A stretch of DNA of 64,000 nucleotides from Acidimicrobiales bacterium (GTDB lineage Bacteria > Actinomycetota > Acidimicrobiia > Acidimicrobiales > Aldehydirespiratoraceae). The number at the start of each line of letters is the position of its first letter. Position 1 is the first letter of the stretch. The stretch is from the NCBI GenBank assembly GCA_033344915.1, contig JAWPML010000001.1, forward strand, positions 844,369-908,368, read 5' to 3'. Below are positions 1-7,099 of the stretch, in pieces. The notes under the pieces were generated by a model. It had not been told where the DNA came from. It saw nothing but the letters and a program-made list of their open reading frames with translations, and did no database searches. The translations under genes were made by a program, and so were the position numbers.

Positions 1-1
1 C

Positions 2-391
2 ATCGATCTCTGGGAGCGGTGCGATCTCACGCGACCGTGGAACGACCCGGATCTCGACATCGATCGCAAGGTCGCCCACGATCCGGGTGGCTTCCTCGTG
101 CTCGAGGACGATGACGGCGGGATCGTCGCGTGCGCGATGTTCGGCTACGACGGCCACCGGGGGAGCGTCAACTATCTCGGCGTTGACCCGGATCAGCGCG
201 GCGGCGGCCACGGCCGGCTCCTCATGGCCGAGATCGAGCAGCGGTTGGAATCACTCGGTTGCCCGAAGATCAACCTCATGGTGCGCGCCGGCAACCGCGA
301 CGTCGCGGCGTTCTACGAGCGGCTCGGCTACGGCACCGAGGACGTGGTCACGATGGGCAACCGCCTCATCGAGGACGCGCCGCGACCGTGA
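2..391 (+). CDS. ypeA: GNAT acetyltransferase, YpeA-like (5' end cut by window edge)
   Basis: GCN5-related N-acetyltransferase that would move an acetyl group from acetyl-CoA to an amine; the substrate is unknown. The open frame runs in from the left edge, so the natural start lies outside the window. The 129 visible residues begin with LWERCDLTRPWNDPD, a signature of the E. coli YpeA subfamily, followed by YDGHRGSVNYLGVDPD and the acetyl-CoA loop QRGGGHG. The C-terminal FYERLGYG motif and the RLIED ending are also typical. YpeA is about 141 residues, so only about a dozen residues are missing. An internal GTG at 98 would remove conserved sequence and is not the start. The stop overlaps the next gene's start by 4 bp (GTGA). 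Confidence 0.9.
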   Translation: MDLWERCDLTRPWNDPDLDIDRKVAHDPGGFLVLEDDDGGIVACAMFGYDGHRGSVNYLGVDPDQRGGGHGRLLMAEIEQRLESLGCPKINLMVRAGNRDVAAFYERLGYGTEDVVTMGNRLIEDAPRP

Positions 392-1203
392 GTCGGGACT
401 GGTTCGATCCGTTCGGTCTGCGGGGGAGCAAGCTCGACCCGTTCACCTATCTGACCGATGCGCTCATGGGGAAGGGGCTCGCGGCGAACTCGGCGGCCCG
501 GATGTCCACCACGGTCGCGAAGCAGCTCGAGGGTCGACGTCTCGACATCGCGTCGCAGCCGCCGGTCAGCCTCACGGTCGCCCGCCTCGACGAGGTACGG
601 CCCCCGGCCGGCGTCGGCGCGGTGCCCACGAGTGTGCTGGAGGTCCCGATGTTCACTGCGGTGAGCGGGGAACTGGAGGACGTGCACATCGGCGACGTTC
701 GTCTCGAGCGGATCCACCTCGCGGCGCGGTCCATCCAGATGGCGACCAGCGGTGACCGCGTGCGGGTGGGCGGCGCCGACTACGAGGCCCGTGTCACCGG
801 GGACGAAGTGTTGGCCCAGATCGCCGCGCACGCCGCCGACGCGCCGATGATCCGATTCGACCACGGGCGTATCGAAGCGAGCGAGGGCGTGTTCGCCCGG
901 TGGTTCTGGATGGAACTGTCGATCCGGGCCGCGGACGAGCGGGTCGTCGTCGAGCCGGTGGCCCTGCGGTTCCGGGGCCGCCCGGTGCCGGTGCCCCGCC
1001 GGCTGCTCCAACGGATCGAGCGCGACCTGCCCGGCCTTCCGGCGCCGTTGACCGTCGACTCGGTCACGCTCGACGGTGACGACGTCATCGTGCAGGGGAC
1101 CGTCCGCGAGGTCGTCATCCCGGTGGACATGACCCGTCTGATCACCGACCTCGGCACGAAGCGCACGCGCGAGGTGCTGCGGGTGATGGTCGGGGAGTGG
1201 TGA
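388..1203 (+). CDS. DUF2993/LmeA-like lipid-binding protein
   Basis: Protein of 271 residues with alternating short beta-strands and a fold resembling the DUF2993 (LmeA) family, whose members bind phospholipids in actinobacterial envelopes. The assignment rests on overall pattern: an N-terminal segment followed by VEVPMFTAVSGELEDVHIGDVRLERIHL-type strands (shown here only as a pattern), a central putative Ala-rich helix and a C-terminal strand-rich part ending in VIPVDMTRLI. No signal peptide or membrane anchor is visible, which is unusual for the family. The start chosen is GTG 388, which overlaps the previous stop (GTGA); an in-frame upstream start at 259 would lie wholly inside the acetyltransferase gene. 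Family membership is moderate; function is not known. Confidence 0.6.
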   Translation: MSRDWFDPFGLRGSKLDPFTYLTDALMGKGLAANSAARMSTTVAKQLEGRRLDIASQPPVSLTVARLDEVRPPAGVGAVPTSVLEVPMFTAVSGELEDVHIGDVRLERIHLAARSIQMATSGDRVRVGGADYEARVTGDEVLAQIAAHAADAPMIRFDHGRIEASEGVFARWFWMELSIRAADERVVVEPVALRFRGRPVPVPRRLLQRIERDLPGLPAPLTVDSVTLDGDDVIVQGTVREVVIPVDMTRLITDLGTKRTREVLRVMVGEW

Positions 1204-1209
1204 CCGGGC

Positions 1210-1572
1210 TCAGCCGTCCGACTCGCTGCCTTCGGCCAGGAACGACTCGTAGACGCGGATCAGGACCTGCTTCTGGTCGGGCGTGAGGTCGGTCTGCGCC
1301 CGGATGGTCTCGATCAGGTTGCTCTCGCGGTCCTCGTCGAGGATGCCGGCCCGCACGTAGAGCGACTCCGCGGAGACCTCGAGGGCGCGGGCGAGCTGTT
1401 GGAGGATCTCGGCAGACGGGCGCTTGAGGCCCCGCTCGATCTGTGACAGGTACGGATTCGAGACGTTGGCGAGATCGGCGAGCTTGCGGACCGACAGCTC
1501 CATCTGACGCCGTTGCTCGCGGATGTACTCGCCCAGATCACCCCAGGCTTCTCGTGGATCCTTGTCGACCAT
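1210..1572 (-). CDS. XRE-family transcriptional regulator, Rv0474-like
   Basis: DNA-binding regulator of 120 residues. A helix-turn-helix of the XRE/Cro type covers about residues 13-67, with IREQRRQMELSVRKLADL, then NPYLSQIERGLKRPS and the tail LYVRAGILD. This is very close to what I recall of M. tuberculosis Rv0474, whose gene neighbours hbhA; here too an HbhA-like gene lies beside it, on the same strand and upstream. ATG 1572 is preferred because GGGAG sits 8 nt upstream; an in-frame GTG at 1581 has no room for a ribosome site. It is likely to act on the promoter region near 2130-2180. The target is an inference. Confidence 0.88.
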   Translation of the reverse strand: MVDKDPREAWGDLGEYIREQRRQMELSVRKLADLANVSNPYLSQIERGLKRPSAEILQQLARALEVSAESLYVRAGILDEDRESNLIETIRAQTDLTPDQKQVLIRVYESFLAEGSESDG

Positions 1573-1626
1573 ACGACGCACTCCCGTTCAGGGGGTCAAC
1601 TCTGGCACCCTCGGCGCCCGGACGCA

Positions 1627-1660
1627 GCGACCGGGCCGCCCCGGAGGGCAGCCCGGTCGC
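1627..1660 (-). terminator. Strong hairpin downstream of the HbhA-like gene
   Basis: A perfect 10-bp stem (GCGACCGGGC / GCCCGGTCGC) with a 14-nt GC-rich loop lies in the 129-bp gap between the HbhA-like gene and the downstream XRE gene. It has no U-run, so it could be a factor-dependent terminator or an attenuator or stabiliser that sets the ratio of the two products. Confidence 0.5.
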
Positions 1661-1701
1661 CGGGGGGATTTCATTTGGGGGAAGTGGTGAACCTCAGGGG
1701 T

Positions 1702-2067
1702 TCAGGACTTGGTGGCCTTGGCCTTGGGGGCCGTCTTCTTGGCGGTGCTCTTCTTGGCAGCCGGCTTCTTGGCGGCCGGGGTCTTGGGGGCCTCGATGCC
1801 GATGAAGTCCCACGCCTTCTCACGGTTGGTCGAGACGACGGTGGCGACCTGCTCCGGCAGACGGCCGATCAGCTCGGCGGCGCGGGGCTCGGTGCGGGCA
1901 CGGAACTCGGTGAGCGCCTCGGTCGCCTGCTTGCGAGCGGTGGCGGCGTGCTCCTCGGCGAACTCGGGGGCGGGAACCTCACGGCCGACGATGGCGTCGG
2001 TGACGAGAAGGTTGATGCCCACGGAGGCGTAGGCGGCGGTCTTGACCTGATCGAGAACTGCGGTCAT
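1702..2067 (-). CDS. HbhA-like / phasin-like protein with lysine-rich tail
   Basis: Small protein of 121 residues. The first 90 residues are a predicted long amphipathic helix (AVLDQVKTAAYASVGINLL, then EFAEEHAATARKQATEAL), and the tail is a Lys/Ala/Pro repeat (AAKKPAAKKSTAKK). This architecture is that of mycobacterial heparin-binding haemagglutinin HbhA, a surface and lipid-droplet-associated protein, and more loosely of phasins. The Rv0474-like regulator gene next door supports the HbhA relation. ATG 2067 is chosen because AGGAG lies about 9 nt upstream; an upstream in-frame start at 2109 would translate the ribosome site. A near-consensus promoter lies 65-92 bp upstream. With WS/DGAT genes in the genome, a lipid-inclusion role is possible but inferred. 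Confidence 0.75.
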   Translation of the reverse strand: MTAVLDQVKTAAYASVGINLLVTDAIVGREVPAPEFAEEHAATARKQATEALTEFRARTEPRAAELIGRLPEQVATVVSTNREKAWDFIGIEAPKTPAAKKPAAKKSTAKKTAPKAKATKS

Positions 2068-2131
2068 TGTTCGGACTCCTGAGAGGGTTGGGGGTGGATC
2101 CGACTGCACACTTCGGCGACCGGATGTGCTT

Positions 2132-2159
2132 ACTATAGCTAGCAGTCAGCCCATGTCAA
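2132..2159 (-). promoter_or_regulatory. Near-consensus sigma-70 promoter for the HbhA-like gene
   Basis: On the minus strand a perfect -35 box TTGACA (2154-2159) is followed after 16 nt by the -10 box TATAGT (2132-2137). It is one of the few AT-rich stretches in the window and points at the HbhA-like gene, leaving a leader of about 58 nt that contains a good ribosome site. Such a strong promoter suggests an abundant product. Confidence 0.85.
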
Positions 2160-2161
2160 CC

Positions 2162-2179
2162 ACTTTTGCTAACAAAAGT
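2162..2179. promoter_or_regulatory. Palindrome ACTTTTG-CTAA-CAAAAGT, candidate operator
   Basis: Perfect 7-bp inverted repeat with a 4-nt centre, 2 bp upstream of the -35 box of the HbhA-like gene promoter and just before the GTG of the divergent ComF-like gene. It is the obvious candidate site for the XRE regulator encoded at 1210-1572; the pairing of protein and site is inferred from proximity only. Confidence 0.6.
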
Positions 2180-2187
2180 ACGCAGCC

Positions 2188-2706
2188 GTGTTGAGCGCCC
2201 TTCATGTGCTCGGCGAGTACTGGGAACCCGATGCCGACGAACCGACGGCGCTGGGCGTCCTCGTGGCCGCGGCCAAGGACCAGGCGAGCGTCGCCGCGCT
2301 GCGGGAGCTCGAGGGCCTGCTCTCGGTCTTCGTGCTCGGTCTCGACCTCCCGACCGGGCCGCTCGTCGCCGCGGTGCCGCCCGGACCGGGCCGGAGCGCC
2401 CACCCGGTGCCGTCGCTGGCCGCGTGTGTCGCCGAGGCCCTCGATGTCGACGCAGTGGGGTCGGTCCTCACCCGATCGGCGGCCACGCCACGATTGCGGG
2501 ACACGCCGGTCGCCCGCCGTCGCGACGTGGTGGAAGCGGCCGGCTACGCGGTGAACGCGTCGGTCCGGGGCCGGTCGGTCGTGCTCGTGGACGACGTCGT
2601 GCTCACCGGCACCACACTCACCTATCTCGCCGAGCTCCTGCGCGAGGCCGGCGCGACCGATGTGGTGGGCGTGGTCGCTGCTCGCACGCGTCGAACCGGC
2701 GCCTAG
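2188..2706 (+). CDS. ComF-like phosphoribosyltransferase-fold protein
   Basis: Protein of 172 residues ending in a type I phosphoribosyltransferase domain. The PRPP-binding loop is clear at residues 131-143 (VVLVDDVVLTGTT), the form found in ComF and purine phosphoribosyltransferases. Ahead of it, VAAVPPGPGRSAHPVPSLA resembles the phosphate-binding region of ComF proteins (VPxxxxR), and TPRLRDTPVARRRDVV corresponds to the KTPxQxxLxxxxR segment. No zinc-ribbon N-terminus of classical ComF is present. ComF is linked to DNA uptake, but many actinobacterial relatives have unknown roles. The GTG start at 2188 follows the palindrome directly; the gene reads divergently from the HbhA-like gene. Confidence 0.75.
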   Translation: MLSALHVLGEYWEPDADEPTALGVLVAAAKDQASVAALRELEGLLSVFVLGLDLPTGPLVAAVPPGPGRSAHPVPSLAACVAEALDVDAVGSVLTRSAATPRLRDTPVARRRDVVEAAGYAVNASVRGRSVVLVDDVVLTGTTLTYLAELLREAGATDVVGVVAARTRRTGA

Positions 2707-2721
2707 CGAACGGGCCGGCGG

Positions 2722-3354
2722 TCAGGCGCCGCCGAGTCGACGATCGATGAGGCGCTCGATCCAGCGGCTGATCGTGTCGACCTCCTGGGCGCCCTGGACC
2801 GGCAGGACCTCGTCGATCACGAGGGTCGGTACCGCGGTGACGCCGGACTGGATGGCGGCGTTGTGCTCGTCGAGCACCTCTTCGACGAGGGTGCGTTCGC
2901 GCTCGGCGGTGAGCGTCATGAACTCGTCGCGGTCGACACCGACGTCACCGGCGAGCTCGGACAGCACTCCCCAGTCGGAGATTGTGCGGTTGTCGGTGAA
3001 GTACGCCTCGAGGAGCCGGTGGTGGAAGTCGTCGGCCGCGTCCGGTTCGATCAGGGCCAGGCTCTTCGCGGCCACGTGGGCGGGCACACTCGACACCGGC
3101 TGCGGGTTGTCGGTGGCCCACACGTTGAACGTCGCCGCGGGCTCGACCTCGGCCGGCCGGAGCCAGGACTTCGTGTAGGCGACGAACTTCTCCTGATCGG
3201 TCGCCTTGTTCTCTGTGCGGAGCAGGAACGCCCGCCACGAGACATCGATCTGATCGCCGAACCGGCGCTTCAACTCATCGAGACGGACCGTCCCGACGTA
3301 GCACCAGGGTCAAAGGAAGTCGCTCCAGGCGACGATCTGGACCGGATCGCTCAT
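2722..3354 (-). CDS. DsbA/FrnE-type oxidoreductase, selenoprotein (UPWC active site)
   Basis: Thiol-disulfide oxidoreductase of the DsbA/FrnE family (thioredoxin fold with helical insert), 210 residues, no signal peptide, so cytoplasmic. Translation from ATG 3354 reads MSDPVQIVAWSDFL, then an in-frame TGA at 3310-3312, then PWCYVGTVRLDEL. The family motif here is CPWC, so the TGA replaces the nucleophilic first Cys at residue 15 and is best read as selenocysteine. The rest is intact, including the cis-proline loop GVTAVPTLVI. A SECIS-type hairpin follows the TGA. Starting at the internal ATG 3273 removes the active site. A TACTGT box 6 nt before ATG suggests a leaderless mRNA. A nonsense mutation is possible but unlikely given the exact position and the undecayed downstream frame. 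Confidence 0.92.
3278..3296 (-). promoter_or_regulatory. bSECIS-like hairpin after the UGA of the DsbA-type gene
   Basis: In the mRNA, a 7-bp stem with one G-U pair (UCGGGAC / GUCUCGA) closes a 5-nt loop GGUCC. The stem begins 14 nt and the loop 21 nt after the UGA. Bacterial SECIS elements recognised by SelB have a loop about 16-37 nt downstream with a G at the first or second loop position; both conditions hold. Confidence 0.85.
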
Positions 3355-3360
3355 GCCCCG

Positions 3361-3366
3361 ACAGTA
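3361..3366 (-). promoter_or_regulatory. -10 box TACTGT, leaderless start of the DsbA-type selenoprotein gene
   Basis: TACTGT lies 6 nt upstream of ATG 3354 on the minus strand, spacing that places the transcript start at or very near the start codon. No Shine-Dalgarno sequence is visible, which fits. Confidence 0.5.
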
Positions 3367-3372
3367 CCCCGT

Positions 3373-3405
3373 CATACTTTCTGGGGTCTGACCCCAGAAA
3401 GTATG
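3373..3405. repeat. Perfect 15-bp inverted repeat with GGGGTCTGACCCC core
   Basis: Arms of 15 bp (CATACTTTCTGGGGT and its complement) around a CTG centre fill most of the 62-bp gap between the divergent selenoprotein and dehydrogenase genes, covering the likely -35 regions of both. The 13-bp core recurs exactly at 35757-35769. It may be a small dispersed palindromic repeat, an operator, or both. Confidence 0.8.
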
Positions 3406-3416
3406 GTCTCGGCCCT

Positions 3417-4283
3417 ATGGCGAAGGCAGCGTTCATCGGATTGGGGGTCATGGGACACCCCATGGCCGGGCATCTCGTGGCGGCCGGTCACGAGGTGACC
3501 GTCTACAACCGCACGGCGGCGAAGGCCGAGCAGTGGGTCGCCGACCACGGGGGCACTGCGGCGCCGACCCCCGCGGGCGCCGCGGCCGATGCCGAGTTCG
3601 TGTTCCTGTGCGTGGGCGACGACCCGGACGTGCGCGAGGTCGCGACCGGCGAGGCCGGCGTCCTCGAGAGCATGGCGGCGGGCACCGTGCTCGTCGATCA
3701 CACGACCGCGTCGGCCGACGTCGCCCGCGAGATCCACGCAGCCGCGGGGGAGCAGGGCGTCGGGTTCGTCGACGCGCCGATCTCCGGCGGTCAGGCGGGC
3801 GCGGAGAACGGCACCCTCACGGTCATGTGTGGCGGCGACCAGCCGGACTTCGATCGGGCGGCCCCGATCATCGACGCCTATGCCCGCGCCGTGACCCTGC
3901 TCGGTGGGCCGGGTTCGGGTCAGCTGTGCAAGATGGTCAACCAGATCTGCATCGCCGGGCTGCTCCAGGGGCTGGCCGAGGGCGTCGACTTCGCGACCCG
4001 GGCCGGGCTGGACATCGACACGGTCGTGGAGACGATCTCGAAGGGGGCGGCGGGCTCGTGGCAGATGGAGAACCGGGCGACGACGATGGCGGCCGACGAG
4101 TTCGACTTCGGCTTCGCGCTCGACTGGATGCGCAAGGACCTCGGCATCTGTCTCACCGAGGGCGACCGGGTCGGTGCCTCGCTTCCCGTGACCGCGTTGG
4201 TCGACCAGTTCTACGCCCGGCTCCAGCGCCAGGGGCACGGACGCTGGGACACCAGTTCGCTGATCTCGCTCCTGCGGGACTGA
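3417..4283 (+). CDS. 3-hydroxyisobutyrate dehydrogenase / beta-hydroxyacid dehydrogenase family
   Basis: NAD(P)-dependent beta-hydroxyacid dehydrogenase, 288 residues. The N-terminal Rossmann motif is GLGVMGHPMAGHL (residues 8-20). The substrate-binding signature FVDAPISGGQAGAENGTLTVMCGGD-type segment (pattern) and the catalytic lysine region GQLCKMVNQ are present, and the C-terminal all-helical 6PGDH-like domain contains LDWMRKDLGICL. Family members oxidise 3-hydroxyisobutyrate, tartronate semialdehyde or glyoxylate derivatives; the substrate here cannot be decided, although valine catabolism would fit a genome rich in acyl-CoA enzymes. A TATGGT box at 3402-3407 lies 9 nt before the ATG, suggesting a leaderless transcript starting at the edge of the palindrome. 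Confidence 0.88.
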   Translation: MAKAAFIGLGVMGHPMAGHLVAAGHEVTVYNRTAAKAEQWVADHGGTAAPTPAGAAADAEFVFLCVGDDPDVREVATGEAGVLESMAAGTVLVDHTTASADVAREIHAAAGEQGVGFVDAPISGGQAGAENGTLTVMCGGDQPDFDRAAPIIDAYARAVTLLGGPGSGQLCKMVNQICIAGLLQGLAEGVDFATRAGLDIDTVVETISKGAAGSWQMENRATTMAADEFDFGFALDWMRKDLGICLTEGDRVGASLPVTALVDQFYARLQRQGHGRWDTSSLISLLRD

Positions 4284-4310
4284 CCTCGGGGTCGATCCGC
4301 AGCGGTCGCG

Positions 4311-5666
4311 CTAGTCGAGCAGCACCCAGGCGCCGGTCGCCGCGTCGAACTCCGCGAGCCGCAGACCGCGGGCGGCGCCGAGGTCGCCCTCGTGGAGCTC
4401 GGCGTCCCAGTAGCCGGCGAGGTCGATCTCGCCGATGGACTCGAGTCCGGCCTGGAACGACTCGTTCGTGAGGTCCGGTCCGGCGGCGAGGAGCCCGGCT
4501 TCGACGATGTCGGCGATGGCGCACGCATAGAGCGCGACGGCGAGATCGCTGATCTCGAGTCCGAGCTCGTAGGAGAGTTCCCGGCCGGCCCGGGTCTCGA
4601 GGTCGTCGATGCAGGCCGCAACGGCGGGGTCGTCGCCCATCAGCGGCTGCTGGTCGGTGGCCACCGGGCTGTTCACGATGGCGAGCGCGCCGTCGAGGTA
4701 CTGGTGGTCGACGCCGGCGTCGTCGAGGCTGGAGCCGTTCATGACCACGGTCAGCAGCCACTGGCCGGCGTCGTAGCCCGCCTCCTGGGCGTTGAAGATC
4801 TCGAGCGCGACACCCGTCGTGGACACGGTGAAGTCCACGCCGGCATCGCGGAAGCGTTCGTAGGCGAGGGCCATGTCGCGGGCCGTCTCGTTGAGGTCGT
4901 CGTCGTTCGCGGCGGTGAGCCCCTCGACGACCTCGTATCCGGCGGCCCGGAACGCGGCGACGATGGTGTCGTACTCGACGACGCCGACATCGGCGGATCC
5001 ACTGACGCCGATGGTCGCCCCTTCGAGCACGCCGGCCTGCTCGACGAGGGCGACGAGGTTCTCGGCCTGGCGCTCGAACGAGGCCCAGAGGGTCGCGTAC
5101 GGTGCCCGGGCCCGATCGACGATCGGGTCGCCCATGCCGGCCACGGTGACCGCGGCGGTCTCGTTGAGGTCGATGGCGCAGAGGACGTGGTCCTCGAGGG
5201 CCTGACCGACGATGAGGAACACCTCTTCGTCCTGGGTCAGCTTGCTGCAGGCCTCGTCGTAGTCGGCGCTGCCGATGGGGAGGTACTCCTCGACGACGAT
5301 CTCGAGCATGCGCCCGTGGATGCCACCGCGATCGTTGATCGCCTCGAGGGCGGCGGCCCAGAGATCACCGGAGCTGCTGCGGCCGAAGTGGACGCCGAAG
5401 TCCGCGAGGGTGTCCCAGTCGATCGCGGTGACGCCGACCTTGATCGTGTCGGCCGTGACGCCGCGGAAGCTCGCGGTCAACTCGACCGGTTCGGGGGCGT
5501 CCGGTTCGGGCGAGTCGGGTTCGGGAGTGTCCGGGGCGACAGCGTCGTCCGGGTCCACGACCCGCTCGGCCTGTTGGTCGGGTTCGGCGCCGCTGCACGC
5601 GGAGGCGAGCAGGCCGAGGGCGAGGAGGAGGGCGGTCAGCTGCAGAATGGCGCGACGGATCGTCAT
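4311..5666 (-). CDS. Substrate-binding lipoprotein, branched-chain amino acid type (copy 1)
   Basis: Periplasmic-binding-protein fold type I (LivK/peripla_BP_6 class), 451 residues, exported and lipid-anchored: signal peptide followed by lipobox LASAC with Cys24, then an acidic Pro/Asp/Glu linker. The ligand domain starts with SFRGVTADTIKVGVTAIDW and contains INDRGGIHGRMLEI, typical of the family. The next gene upstream (5715-7058) is a clear tandem paralogue with matching motifs throughout. No permease or ATPase genes are adjacent, so it either serves a transporter encoded elsewhere or acts as a sensor. The ligand is unknown. Confidence 0.85.
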   Translation of the reverse strand: MTIRRAILQLTALLLALGLLASACSGAEPDQQAERVVDPDDAVAPDTPEPDSPEPDAPEPVELTASFRGVTADTIKVGVTAIDWDTLADFGVHFGRSSSGDLWAAALEAINDRGGIHGRMLEIVVEEYLPIGSADYDEACSKLTQDEEVFLIVGQALEDHVLCAIDLNETAAVTVAGMGDPIVDRARAPYATLWASFERQAENLVALVEQAGVLEGATIGVSGSADVGVVEYDTIVAAFRAAGYEVVEGLTAANDDDLNETARDMALAYERFRDAGVDFTVSTTGVALEIFNAQEAGYDAGQWLLTVVMNGSSLDDAGVDHQYLDGALAIVNSPVATDQQPLMGDDPAVAACIDDLETRAGRELSYELGLEISDLAVALYACAIADIVEAGLLAAGPDLTNESFQAGLESIGEIDLAGYWDAELHEGDLGAARGLRLAEFDAATGAWVLLD

Positions 5667-5714
5667 GCCCTACCCGTCGGCCGTACCCGGAGATTGCTGA
5701 GGGTGACCTTCGGC

Positions 5715-7058
5715 TCAGCCCGCGACGGGCTCCCAGATGCCGGTGGCGGCGTCGAACTGGATGAGGGTGAGCCCCTTGACCGCGCCATAGTCGCCAGGCC
5801 CGAGCGAAGCGTTGGTGTAGCCCGCGAGCTCGATCTCGCCGATCGCCTCGATGCCGGCGAGCAGCGACTCGTTGGTGAGGTCCTGGCCGGCGTTGGTCAG
5901 GGCCGCCTCGAGAATCCGGCTCGTCGCGCACACGATCAGCGCGGTGTTGATGTTGTTGACCTCGGCGTCGAGGTCGTAGGGGAGGGGATGGTCGGTCCGG
6001 GCCCGCAGGTCGTCGAGACACGCAGCCGCGTCGGGGTCGTCGGCGAGCAGGGGCTGGGCCGAGGTGCCCGTGGGTGAGTTGTTGGTCGAGTACGCCCCGT
6101 CGAGGTACTCGAGCGGCACACCGGCGTCGGTGAGGCCCCGGCCCGTCATCGTCGTGTAGAGGAGCCACTGCTCGGTCTCGTAGCCGGCGTCGAGGGCGTT
6201 CGCGATCTCGAGCGGCACGCCGGTCGTCGAGATGGTGCGATCGACGCCCGCCTCCTTCATGCGTTCGTAGACCAGCGCCTGCTCCCGTGCCGTCGCTGCG
6301 AGGTCGTCCGAGTTGCCGCCGATGAGACCCTGGACCGGGTCGTAGCCGGCATCGCGCAGGGCGCCGACCACCGCCAGGTATGCGGACTCGCTGACGTCCA
6401 CGAACCCCATGACCCCGAGGGTGCCCTCGAGCAGGCCGGCGGCTTCCATCTGGGCGACCCACTCGGCCGCCCGAACCTCCTGGGCGGCGATCACCGCCGC
6501 ATACGGCGCCTTCGCCCGGGCGAGACGCTCGTCGTTGAGCCCGCCGGCGACGATGGCGGCGGTCTCGTGGATCTCGGTGAAGCACAGGATCTGTTCGTTC
6601 AGGGTGGCACCGACGACGAGGAAGACCTCGTGATCCTCCGTCAACTCGATGCATGCTGCATCCGCCTCGTCCGAACCGACGGGCAGGAACTCGCTGATGT
6701 AGGGCTCCAGCGTCCGCCCGTGGATACCGCCCCGTTCGTTGATCTCGTCGAGGGCGGCGACCATCAGATCGCTGTTGTTGGACACGCCGAAGGTCACGCC
6801 GAGCGCGGCGAGACGGTCCCAGTCGAACGCGGCGATGCCGATGCGGATGGTGTCCTCGGTGACGCCGCGGTACGAGGCGGTGTTCGGTCCGAGGGTCGTG
6901 GTCGTCGTCGACTCCGCGCCGGCGTCGCCTTCGTCGGCGGTCGTCGTGGTCGTTGTACCGTCGTCCGGGTCCGCCACCGGATCGTCCGACGACGAGCCGC
7001 AGGCCGCGGCGATCAGGGCGAGAAGGACGACGACCGGTACGACGAGGTGGCGTTTCAC
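5715..7058 (-). CDS. Substrate-binding lipoprotein, branched-chain amino acid type (copy 2)
   Basis: Tandem paralogue of the downstream gene, 447 residues from GTG 7058. The signal peptide ends in lipobox IAAAC with Cys20, followed by a Ser/Asp/Thr-rich linker (GTTTTTTADEGD). The ligand-binding domain opens with SYRGVTEDTIRIGIAAFDW and contains INERGGIHGRTLEP; both match copy 1 position by position. An in-frame GTG at 7076 is an alternative start adding six residues before the signal sequence; the shorter form gives the more typical signal peptide. The gene order (two binding proteins then a TetR gene further upstream, all on the minus strand) suggests local duplication followed by divergence in ligand. 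Confidence 0.85.
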   Translation of the reverse strand: MKRHLVVPVVVLLALIAAACGSSSDDPVADPDDGTTTTTTADEGDAGAESTTTTTLGPNTASYRGVTEDTIRIGIAAFDWDRLAALGVTFGVSNNSDLMVAALDEINERGGIHGRTLEPYISEFLPVGSDEADAACIELTEDHEVFLVVGATLNEQILCFTEIHETAAIVAGGLNDERLARAKAPYAAVIAAQEVRAAEWVAQMEAAGLLEGTLGVMGFVDVSESAYLAVVGALRDAGYDPVQGLIGGNSDDLAATAREQALVYERMKEAGVDRTISTTGVPLEIANALDAGYETEQWLLYTTMTGRGLTDAGVPLEYLDGAYSTNNSPTGTSAQPLLADDPDAAACLDDLRARTDHPLPYDLDAEVNNINTALIVCATSRILEAALTNAGQDLTNESLLAGIEAIGEIELAGYTNASLGPGDYGAVKGLTLIQFDAATGIWEPVAG

Positions 7059-7099
7059 CCCCCGATTCGTACCCACCCGGCCCGTTCGCTGTCGAATCG

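Noticed and set aside
2722-3273. DsbA-like gene starting at ATG 3273, or as a pseudogene with a nonsense codon
   Set aside because: This start removes the active-site strand and CPWC motif. The downstream frame shows no decay, the TGA is at the catalytic Cys and a SECIS hairpin follows, so selenocysteine is favoured.
4392-6077. 561-codon plus-strand frame over the binding-protein genes
   Set aside because: Antisense shadow spanning two real genes with lipoprotein signals; no motifs in the translated shadow.
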